From a virus, in IMG/VR virus record IMGVR_UViG_3300032073_000071, positions 1 to 39,889 of that record: a DNA stretch of 39,889 nucleotides. One strand, given 5' to 3'. The number at the start of each line of letters is the position of its first letter. The first letter of the stretch is position 1. This document shows, piece after piece, positions 17,387-22,962 of the stretch. The notes under the pieces are model-generated. The model was not told the origin of the DNA. It searched no databases and saw nothing but the letters and a program-made list of their open reading frames with translations. Both the position numbers and the translations under genes were made by a program.

Positions 17387-18239
17387 AAGTCCATTAAATC
17401 ATAACCAACCCAGAGGTAATAATAATCCCAATGCTTTAAACAACGTACGAACTTTAGCTAAAAAAGGAGGTATACATGGTGCGGCAAGAAGAATTCGAGC
17501 TTTACAACAAAGTGGAGGTGATGCTATTAATAATGCAAATGCAATGCAAAATGAGGCTTTAAATAATGTAGAAAACACTGGTGTAGTTAATCCTATTGAT
17601 ATACAAAAAAATCAAGTAGCTGAAGCAAGTGGTTTAACAGCTTTAACAGAAGGACCGGCAAGTGCAGGGTCATCAATTATTCCACAAAAACCAGGCACTT
17701 TAGCTGATCAACAATATAATACTATCTTAGGAGGTTTAGGTAGTAATTCAAGTTTTGCAAATAAAAGTCCATTAAAATTAGCTGAGGTTAATTCTAAAGA
17801 TTTTAGTGAATATGGAGGTTCTTATAGTCAAGGAGGAGATCAAGGAGTTTTTTCCCCTGATAGTGATAACGATGGTATTAGTGATGATACAGAAGCTGTT
17901 GTAGATACGGCTAATTCTTTATCTCAAAATGCTTATAATATAATATCTAGTGCGCAAAATAATAAAGGAAAAGAAAAAACCACTAGAAAACAACGTATTC
18001 AATCAAAAATAGATTCAACTGATAATCCTGCTAAGAAAGAAAGAATGAAAGGAAGATTAGAGAGAATTAATATGAGACAAGAAGGAAGAGCTGCTAGGGG
18101 TGAGAAAAAAAATGAACTTAAAGGTAAGTTTGTACAAGGTATACAGGATTTTAAAAATAAACTCTGGGACGTTGAAGTAAATGATGAAACTGAAGAAATA
18201 CATCAACGTGATTTAAATAAAAGCTTGGGTAAAATATAA
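17379..18239 (+). CDS. Probable virion/cargo protein with SPL motifs (286 aa)
   Basis: The start at 17379 (MNKSPLNHNQPRGNNNPN) is chosen over an in-frame ATG at 17355. It gives the usual 8-base overlap with the upstream gene, and the protein then begins with a motif seen in its neighbours. The sequence is hydrophilic, Asn/Gln/Gly-rich and probably partly disordered. Residue pattern NKSPLK recurs at nt 17760-17780, encoded by an identical 17-nt string. SPDSDNDGISDDTEA resembles a calcium-binding thrombospondin type 3 repeat. The C-terminal third is highly charged and helical (KQRIQSKIDSTDNPAKKERM), perhaps binding nucleic acid. No family recognised. Confidence 0.65.
   Translation: MNKSPLNHNQPRGNNNPNALNNVRTLAKKGGIHGAARRIRALQQSGGDAINNANAMQNEALNNVENTGVVNPIDIQKNQVAEASGLTALTEGPASAGSSIIPQKPGTLADQQYNTILGGLGSNSSFANKSPLKLAEVNSKDFSEYGGSYSQGGDQGVFSPDSDNDGISDDTEAVVDTANSLSQNAYNIISSAQNNKGKEKTTRKQRIQSKIDSTDNPAKKERMKGRLERINMRQEGRAARGEKKNELKGKFVQGIQDFKNKLWDVEVNDETEEIHQRDLNKSLGKI
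17382..17398 (+). repeat. 17-nt direct repeat, copy 1 (copy 2 at 17760-17776)
   Basis: AATAAAAGTCCATTAAA occurs identically here and at 17760-17776, both in frame in the same gene and encoding Asn-Lys-Ser-Pro-Leu. The nucleotide identity points to a recent internal duplication or to conserved function of the encoded motif. It is too short for a mobile element. Confidence 0.6.
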
Positions 18240-18256
18240 TATTAAAGAACAATAAC

Positions 18257-18499
18257 ATGAAAAGTAATTCACCATTTTTAAAAAAGACTATTTCAGAAAT
18301 AAGGGAAGAACCAGGTATGTCAAATGCTGGTAAATATCCTAATGTAAAAAAATCAGATTTTTGTGGTCCTAAAGGAACATATCCTGTTAATACAGTAGAA
18401 AGAGCAAAATCAGCACTTAAATTAGCTCATAATGCTAAAAATCCTGGAAAAGTTAAAGCTTGTGTATACAGAAAGTATCCAGAGCTAAAAGATGACTAA
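18257..18499 (+). CDS. Small basic protein with DUF6582-like region (80 aa)
   Basis: It begins MKSNSPFLKKTISEIREEPG, carrying an SPF motif. From residue 35 it reads FCGPKGTYPVNTVERAKSAL, then LAHNAKNPGKVKACVYRKYP, matching the pattern of the short DUF6582-type segment found in phage head-maturation or structural proteins (aromatic-x-G-x-YP-(V/I), a helix with RAxxAL, then KxxVxRKYP). The role of this segment is unknown. The stop overlaps the next start (TAATG). It is probably a small virion or assembly protein. Confidence 0.65.
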   Translation: MKSNSPFLKKTISEIREEPGMSNAGKYPNVKKSDFCGPKGTYPVNTVERAKSALKLAHNAKNPGKVKACVYRKYPELKDD

Positions 18500-18567
18500 T
18501 GAGTAGTTATCTAATTGCTGGTATAATTATATTTTTATTTATAATTATATTAGAGAATGCACTATAA
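18499..18567 (+). CDS. Single-pass membrane peptide (22 aa)
   Basis: ATG 18499 overlaps the preceding stop (TAATG) and the frame ends at TAA 18565-18567. The product MSSYLIAGIIIFLFIIILEN is almost entirely one transmembrane helix. Such tiny membrane peptides are common in phages and may act in lysis or superinfection, but nothing ties it to a function here. The tight overlap and strongly membrane-like composition are the support; AT-rich chance frames also encode hydrophobic residues, so confidence is moderate. Confidence 0.45.
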   Translation: MSSYLIAGIIIFLFIIILENAL

Positions 18568-18584
18568 CAATAAAAAAAATCATC

Positions 18585-18809
18585 ATGCACGAAGATAAAG
18601 CATATAATAAAGCAAGTAAACAAAAAAAAGTTGGTATTGTTGGAGAATCTCATATATGGGATGGTCCTTTAAACCAAGTAGGAAGAATCCATCAAGTTGG
18701 ATCTAGTTCAGGTATAAAAGGTATGCAAGTATCTAAATACCCAAACTCTAAAGTGGATATGCAAGTAAAATATCCAATTACCGCTATTGCGCAAGGTAAA
18801 AAAATATAA
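18585..18809 (+). CDS. Small basic hypothetical protein (74 aa)
   Basis: It starts MHEDKAYNKASKQKKVGIVG and contains HIWDGPLNQVGRIHQ, where DGPLNQ loosely resembles the SPLN-type motif of its neighbours. It is positively charged, Gly/Ser-containing and has no membrane segment or cysteine. It is not recognised. The gene lies in the run of small genes between the chaperonin and terminase clusters, where minor virion proteins are expected. A short A-rich leader (AATAAAAAAAATCATC) precedes the ATG with no Shine-Dalgarno. Confidence 0.6.
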   Translation: MHEDKAYNKASKQKKVGIVGESHIWDGPLNQVGRIHQVGSSSGIKGMQVSKYPNSKVDMQVKYPITAIAQGKKI

Positions 18810-18840
18810 AAACAAGTAATAAATCATTATAAGTATTAAT

Positions 18841-19167
18841 ATGGAAAAAGGACATTTTGGAGAATATTCTGGCAACGCTAGACATTCTCGTACACCAGTA
18901 ACTAAACATAATGTACATGCTGCAGAACGAGATGATGCTGCACATATAGATTATCTTAAAAGAGATGTTCTTTGGGATGATAAGCATGGACATAGTGATA
19001 TCGATATGACAGCTGATGAAAAACATATATCTAAATTAGCTGGAGATATGAAATACGACAAAAAACATCATTCACCTTTACATAAGGAAGGAGACTGGAG
19101 AAAAGACCTTAAGAAAAAACAAGTAGGGACAAATCCTGATGGTACAAAATATAAAATTAAGGACTAA
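18841..19167 (+). CDS. His/Asp-rich hypothetical protein with SPL motif (108 aa)
   Basis: A charged protein starting MEKGHFGEYSGNARHSRTPV, unusually rich in His and Asp (HVHAAERDDAAHIDYL; DDKHGHSDIDMTADEKHIS). Near the C-terminus is KKHHSPLHKEGDW, a close relative of GSPLHDKGHGG in the protein at 20100. The His/Asp density suggests possible metal binding, but no known site is recognised. No membrane segment. Probably a minor virion or cargo protein by context. Confidence 0.6.
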   Translation: MEKGHFGEYSGNARHSRTPVTKHNVHAAERDDAAHIDYLKRDVLWDDKHGHSDIDMTADEKHISKLAGDMKYDKKHHSPLHKEGDWRKDLKKKQVGTNPDGTKYKIKD

Positions 19168-19185
19168 TAAAACAGAATAGAACTG

Positions 19186-19238
19186 TATAAATCTAACCAA
19201 AACAAAACCAATAACAACAACAAAAACAATAACAAAAA
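19186..19238 (+). promoter_or_regulatory. Candidate promoter with G-free A/C-rich leader
   Basis: TATAAATCTAA at 19186-19196 resembles the element at 14795-14805. From 19194 to 19238 the leader has no G and is mostly CAA/ACA repeats up to the ATG. It cannot form a Shine-Dalgarno and should be unstructured. Such leaders suit Bacteroidota translation, which relies on A-rich, open start regions. High expression of the downstream protein is inferred. Confidence 0.4.
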
Positions 19239-19589
19239 ATGGCAAAATTTATAAAATTTAACATTACTGCAACTGATGTTGCAAATGCACCTAAATCTGT
19301 ACTTATCCCTTTGGATGATATTACAGGAGTAGTTGTACAAGCTAATAATGTATTAGACATTCACTGTGTTGGAGCTCACGCGGCTACTCAATTATGGAAA
19401 TGTACTCCTACAACTGATCAAGGAGGTTCTGCTGCACCAACTATTACTGACGGAGATTCAGTTTATGATGCACTTATATCAGCTATGACAGCTAACCCAG
19501 GTGGTGTTGCTTCAAGTGTAATTTTAGGAAAAGATCAAGCAGCTACTCCAGTTCAAATGTATTGGAGATCTGTAGCATTTACTGCATAA
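19239..19589 (+). CDS. Probable small structural protein (116 aa)
   Basis: It starts MAKFIKFNITATDVANAPKS and has the layout of small beta-rich phage proteins I recall from environmental phages: a first strand pair with VLIPLDDITGVVV, an HCVGAHAATQLWK segment, then DGDSVYDALISAMTANPGG and a final strand with MYWRSVAFTA. Function is not known; decoration or head-surface protein is plausible. It is preceded by an unusual G-free leader and a candidate promoter, suggesting it is made in large amounts. Length and composition fit a virion component. Confidence 0.65.
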   Translation: MAKFIKFNITATDVANAPKSVLIPLDDITGVVVQANNVLDIHCVGAHAATQLWKCTPTTDQGGSAAPTITDGDSVYDALISAMTANPGGVASSVILGKDQAATPVQMYWRSVAFTA

Positions 19590-19599
19590 TAATTAGTTG

Positions 19600-19761
19600 A
19601 TGAAATCACGAGGATTAGGCGATTCTATTGAAAAGTTTACTACTAAAACAGGTATTAAGACCATCGTGGATTCGGTCTCCGAAGGTCTTAATATTCCTTG
19701 TGGATGTCAACAAAGAAAAGATGCACTAAATAAAATGTTTCCATATTCAACAAAAAAATAA
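19600..19761 (+). CDS. Small conserved phage protein with CGC motif (53 aa)
   Basis: The frame from ATG 19600 to TAA 19759-19761 encodes MKSRGLGDSIEKFTTKTGIK, then a helix and IPCGCQQRKDALNKMFPYS. The GLGDxIEKxTxxTGI...CGCxxRKxxLNxxFP pattern is one I recognise as recurring in small proteins of unrelated phages, with no assigned role. The CxC pair could bind metal or form a disulphide. Its stop overlaps the next start (TAATG), which supports it as a gene although it is short. Confidence 0.7.
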   Translation: MKSRGLGDSIEKFTTKTGIKTIVDSVSEGLNIPCGCQQRKDALNKMFPYSTKK

Positions 19762-20087
19762 TGGCTTTTAAACTAAATACTCCTCCTTACGTAGCAACAG
19801 CTCCAGTTCATGAGATTGATATGGAAGATGGTGTACTTGGTAAAGCTGATAAAAATGGAAACATATTAATTAATAATAAAATAACAGATTCTAAACAAAG
19901 ACAAGAAGTTATTAATCATGAACAAGTTCATATTAATGATATTCAATCTGGTCTTTTATATTATGATGATGAAAACGTATATAGTCGTAAATCAGTAAAT
20001 GATAAATGGCAAATTCATTCTCGAGCTAATATGAAAGAAGGTAGTAAGTCTTTGAGTTGGGAGAAAAAAGCACATAAACATTCATAA
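19761..20087 (+). CDS. Putative zinc metallopeptidase-like protein (HExxH, 108 aa)
   Basis: It starts MAFKLNTPPYVATAPVHEID. A helix before and through RQEVINHEQVHINDIQSG places H53-E54-x-x-H57 as a zincin motif; E71, 14 residues after H57 in YYDDENVY, is a candidate third ligand. Metallopeptidases of this minimal size are known in phages and toxins. The N-terminal half may form the usual beta-sheet, and the C-terminus is basic (KEGSKSLSWEKKAHKHS). No signal peptide. It could process virion proteins, act in the host after ejection, or be a non-catalytic structural relative. Zinc binding is inferred. Confidence 0.55.
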   Translation: MAFKLNTPPYVATAPVHEIDMEDGVLGKADKNGNILINNKITDSKQRQEVINHEQVHINDIQSGLLYYDDENVYSRKSVNDKWQIHSRANMKEGSKSLSWEKKAHKHS

Positions 20088-20099
20088 AAAACAAATAAA

Positions 20100-20480
20100 A
20101 TGGGAAAAGGTAAAAAAATGGCTGGTGGTTCATTCATGAGTAAACATGCTAAAAATCTATTGAACTATATGCCTATTGATGACAGAGCTGGTTCAGGTTC
20201 AGATTCAGATTTAAATTATAATGGTAGTCCGTTACATGATAAAGGGCATGGGGGCGCAGAAGGTCATACACACTCTACTATGTCAAATGTAAAAAATTAT
20301 ATTCAAAATAGTTCATTTAATAATTTTAGAATAAAAGGTGGAGGAGACTTACAAAGTCAAAGACGCCCTGCAAACACAAAACCTTTTGGAGAAAGTCGAC
20401 AACAAAAATTCAACAGAGAAGAAACGCGAAAAAAGAATTTAGCTCGTAAAGCTGAAATAAATGCTTTAAAAAAAGGATAA
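20100..20480 (+). CDS. Basic hypothetical protein with SPL-HDKGHGG motif (126 aa)
   Basis: It starts MGKGKKMAGGSFMSKHAKNL and is probably largely disordered, with many Lys, Arg, Asn and Gly. Residues 41-58 read YNGSPLHDKGHGGAEGHT, the clearest instance of the SP(L/F) motif, here followed by Gly/His. The C-terminal part (RQQKFNREETRKKNLARKAE) is a strongly basic helix, suited to nucleic acid or capsid-interior binding. No recognised family. A packaged cargo or scaffold-associated role is inference from composition and position. Confidence 0.6.
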   Translation: MGKGKKMAGGSFMSKHAKNLLNYMPIDDRAGSGSDSDLNYNGSPLHDKGHGGAEGHTHSTMSNVKNYIQNSSFNNFRIKGGGDLQSQRRPANTKPFGESRQQKFNREETRKKNLARKAEINALKKG

Positions 20481-20486
20481 AAATAA

Positions 20487-20906
20487 ATGAGTAAAAAAAA
20501 AGCCTTTAAAGATACAGGTGTAGGTAAATTTCTTATTGAAAAAGCACCTAATATCTTAGGTATTGTTGGAGATGCAATATTACCAGGTAACGTTATTTCA
20601 GAATTAATAACAGGTAATAAAGATTTATCTACTGAAGATAAAGAAGTTGCTTTACAAAAACTAACAATAGAAAGGGCTGAAATTGATGGAACAACAAGGC
20701 GGTGGGTCGCGGATGCTCGTTCAGGGGCGTGGCTTGCTGCTAATGTTCGTCCATTAACTTTAATATTTTTAACAATTAGTTACGTAGTAGGATGGTATTT
20801 ACACTATCCACTTGACTCTATAACTGGACTTCTTTCTATAGTAATAGGAGGTTATTTTGGTTCTCGTGGAGTTGAAAAAGTATTCGGAAACAATAAACAT
20901 AAATAA
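20487..20906 (+). CDS. Holin, 3TM/GTA-type (139 aa)
   Basis: The layout matches the holin-of-3TMs (GTA holin) family: a hydrophobic/amphipathic N-terminal segment (FLIEKAPNILGIVGDAIL, about 16-33), a charged helix (TEDKEVALQKLTIERAEI), then the signature ADARSGAWLAANVRPLTLIF, in which W-L-A-x-x-V-R-P is typical. Two membrane helices follow, about 89-105 and 111-128, ending GGYFGSRGVEKVFG. It would permeabilise the host inner membrane at lysis. No endolysin is visible nearby, so the partner lies elsewhere or is unrecognised. Confidence 0.8.
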   Translation: MSKKKAFKDTGVGKFLIEKAPNILGIVGDAILPGNVISELITGNKDLSTEDKEVALQKLTIERAEIDGTTRRWVADARSGAWLAANVRPLTLIFLTISYVVGWYLHYPLDSITGLLSIVIGGYFGSRGVEKVFGNNKHK

Positions 20907-20912
20907 ATAAAA

Positions 20913-21623
20913 ATGGGATTTTATCAAAAAAATTTAAGCGATGGGTCTACTCAGGCTGTAGCAATTGAAACGGTTGCTACATTAAGGGCTCCTGGAGCTT
21001 CAGCAGATGGTATACCTGTAGGGCAATTTACAGATACTACTGCAAATATAGCTGCAACCGCTCAAGTTGTTACGGCATATGCTTCTGGAGGTACTTTTTT
21101 AGGTTCAGCTGCTAATGTTCAAAATAAACAATGGGGTGCATATTATACTATTGAAGCAGATGGTACAGGAGCTATAACAAAAGTAAGAGTTGTACAAACA
21201 CGACCTGATGGATTAAATCAAGGAGCTGCACCAGGTGCACCTGCTAATCCAGGAGCTGGTCCAAATATGGCGGTTGCTACACAAACAATTATTTTTAGCG
21301 CATCAGATTTAAATACAGCTTTTGGCCAAACTAATATAACAGGTACATTAGAAATAGCTTTAGCTGGTACTGATCTTCAAGCACCAACAACCGGTGCTGA
21401 TGCTGGTACAAACGCAATATATGAAGCAGACCCGGGTTATAGTGGTTTTGGATTATATGTAGGCGGTACAGGTGATATTAAATTAGAATTTGCTGCTGCT
21501 CCACCAAATCAAACAGTAACAATACAAAGTATTCCAGCAGGAACTACTTTAAATATGCTAGTAAGAAAAGTATACACAAATGATGGTACTACAACTGCAT
21601 CAGAAATGGTTGCATTATATTAA
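20913..21623 (+). CDS. Phage structural protein with C-terminal beta-module (236 aa)
   Basis: It starts MGFYQKNLSDGSTQAVAIET and is Ala/Gly/Thr-rich with no charged helices. The last 70 residues (GFGLYVGGTGDIKLEF, QSIPAGTTLNMLVRKVY, ASEMVALY) match a small module I recall widely in phages, with the pattern LYVGxxGDVKV...F.N(V/I)P.G..L.I.V..V...GT.A..IVALY; it is usually regarded as a decoration or minor virion protein. The first 150 residues may be a separate beta-domain. Nearby holin and small structural genes fit this reading. Confidence 0.65.
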   Translation: MGFYQKNLSDGSTQAVAIETVATLRAPGASADGIPVGQFTDTTANIAATAQVVTAYASGGTFLGSAANVQNKQWGAYYTIEADGTGAITKVRVVQTRPDGLNQGAAPGAPANPGAGPNMAVATQTIIFSASDLNTAFGQTNITGTLEIALAGTDLQAPTTGADAGTNAIYEADPGYSGFGLYVGGTGDIKLEFAAAPPNQTVTIQSIPAGTTLNMLVRKVYTNDGTTTASEMVALY

Positions 21624-21650
21624 TAATTAAATTAAATTAAATTAACTCTA

Positions 21651-21920
21651 ATGAAAAAAGAAGAAAAAGAATTAAAAGTTACAGAAGAACAACTATCAAA
21701 AATTAAACAATCACAAGAAGATATTGCTACATTATTAAGAGATGTAGGGTTTTTAGAAACACAAAAACACGCTATATTACATAAATATGCAGGTGTAGTA
21801 CAGGATTCAGAAAACTACAAAGCAGAATTAGAAAAAGAATATGGTGCAATAAATGTTAATCTTGAAGATGGTAGTTATACTATAATAAAGACTGAAGATA
21901 AAGATAAAGATAGTGAGTAA
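21651..21920 (+). CDS. Coiled-coil hypothetical protein (89 aa)
   Basis: It starts MKKEEKELKVTEEQLSKIKQ and is almost entirely a charged helix, with LETQKHAILHKYAGVVQD and a C-terminal GAINVNLEDGSYTII. The combination (long coiled coil, then a short 'EKEYGxxNxNxxDGxYT' strand) is one I recall from small phage proteins of unknown role found close to terminase genes. It overlaps the next gene by 8 bases. It might be an assembly or packaging accessory; this is not shown. Confidence 0.65.
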   Translation: MKKEEKELKVTEEQLSKIKQSQEDIATLLRDVGFLETQKHAILHKYAGVVQDSENYKAELEKEYGAINVNLEDGSYTIIKTEDKDKDSE

Positions 21921-22140
21921 CATTATAAGAAAAATCAGTGTTGGACCTGATTATAAAAATGATGCTATGCACTATGCCGTAGGGCAACAAGTGTATGGTG
22001 GTCATACTATTTCTCATATTTTAAATAATGAAGAAGAACAATCTTATAATATTTTTATTAAAAAAGATAATGAAGTTTTGCCTTGGAAAAAATTTAATTC
22101 TAATATGGCTATTTCAGTAGAATATGATTTAGAATATTAA
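21913..22140 (+). CDS. Conserved hypothetical phage protein (75 aa)
   Basis: The apparent start is GTG at 21913 (GTGAGTAAC), overlapping the preceding stop by 8 bases; the next in-frame ATG would remove the conserved-looking beginning. The product reads MSNIIRKISVGPDYKNDAMH, then VGQQVYGGHTISHIL, FIKKDNEVLPWKKFN and a C-terminal SVEYDLEY. It looks like a compact beta-rich protein of a type I associate with phage terminase neighbourhoods; function unknown. Its stop overlaps the next start (TAATG), so it is coupled on both sides. Confidence 0.65.
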   Translation: MSNIIRKISVGPDYKNDAMHYAVGQQVYGGHTISHILNNEEEQSYNIFIKKDNEVLPWKKFNSNMAISVEYDLEY

Positions 22141-22745
22141 TGAATAGTATTTATCAATTTATTATAAAACCTATTGGTGAAAGATATAAAAATAAAATAA
22201 ACATAGAAGGAAAAGAACTTTTAGTAAATACTAGTATATCTAATCATAAATTTATAAATAGAGAAGCTGAAGTAATAAGTATTCCACTTAATTATAAAGG
22301 TAATATAATAAAAGGAGATAAAGTTATAGTTCATCATAATTTATTTAGAAGATATTATTATGTAAAAGGTAAATCAGTAAATAGTAGTAAGTATTTTAAA
22401 GATGAATTATATTTTGCTATACCTTCTCAAATATATTTATATAATAAAAATAATGAATGGTGCACACATGAAAATTTTTGTTTTGTTAAACCAATTATAA
22501 AAAATAGTAAGTTTAAGAAAGAAAAATTACAAAAGCATAAAGGAATACTAAAATTTGGTAATAATACCTTAGAGGCACTTCAAATTACTCCTGGGGATGT
22601 AGTAGGGTTTAAACCCAATAGAGAGTTTGAGTTTATTATAAATAATGAACTTTTATATTGTATGGAATCTAATGATATTGTAATTAAATATGAACACGAA
22701 ACAAACCAAGAAGAGTATAATCCAAGCTGGGCAAAAAGCTGTTGA
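22140..22745 (+). CDS. Probable tandem GroES-like co-chaperonin (201 aa)
   Basis: The sequence appears to hold two GroES-like beta-barrel units. Unit 1 (about 1-115) has FIIKPIGERYKNKINIEGKE, then REAEVISIPLNYKGNIIKGD, KVIVHHNLFRRYY and QIYLYNKNNEW, like the GxVxxxP...KxGDxVxxHHxxF of phage GroES proteins. Unit 2 (about 116-195) repeats it with CFVKPI, KGILKFGN, ITPGDVVGFKPNREFEFII and DIVIKYE. I recall similar roughly 200-aa GroES-like proteins in other phages. It would be a second co-chaperonin besides the one at 16677. It overlaps the next gene by 56 bases. Fold assignment is by eye. Confidence 0.55.
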   Translation: MNSIYQFIIKPIGERYKNKINIEGKELLVNTSISNHKFINREAEVISIPLNYKGNIIKGDKVIVHHNLFRRYYYVKGKSVNSSKYFKDELYFAIPSQIYLYNKNNEWCTHENFCFVKPIIKNSKFKKEKLQKHKGILKFGNNTLEALQITPGDVVGFKPNREFEFIINNELLYCMESNDIVIKYEHETNQEEYNPSWAKSC

Positions 22746-22962
22746 AGAATTAATTAAAGTAGCTAAAGAAAAAATAGTTGATTCAGAAGATGATGTTTCA
22801 GCTGATAGATTAAAAAATGCTGCAGCTACAAAAAAATTAGCTATTTTTGATGCTTTTGAGATTTTAACACGTATAGAAGAGGAAGAAAATATGTTAAAAG
22901 AAATAAAAGATGAAAACCGCGGAAATAATTTTAAAGGTTTTGCAGAAGGTAGATCAAAATGA
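22690..22962 (+). CDS. Candidate terminase small subunit (90 aa)
   Basis: A small all-helical, acidic protein starting MNTKQTKKSIIQAGQKAVEE, with ADRLKNAAATKKLAIFDAFE in the middle and a basic Gly-rich tail. It lies immediately before TerL with a 4-base overlap (ATGA), the standard place of TerS. Similar small helical proteins precede TerL in other phages as I recall. There is no evident helix-turn-helix, and no direct DNA-binding evidence, so this is a position-led call. Its first 56 bases lie inside the 3' end of the preceding gene in another frame. Confidence 0.5.
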   Translation: MNTKQTKKSIIQAGQKAVEELIKVAKEKIVDSEDDVSADRLKNAAATKKLAIFDAFEILTRIEEEENMLKEIKDENRGNNFKGFAEGRSK

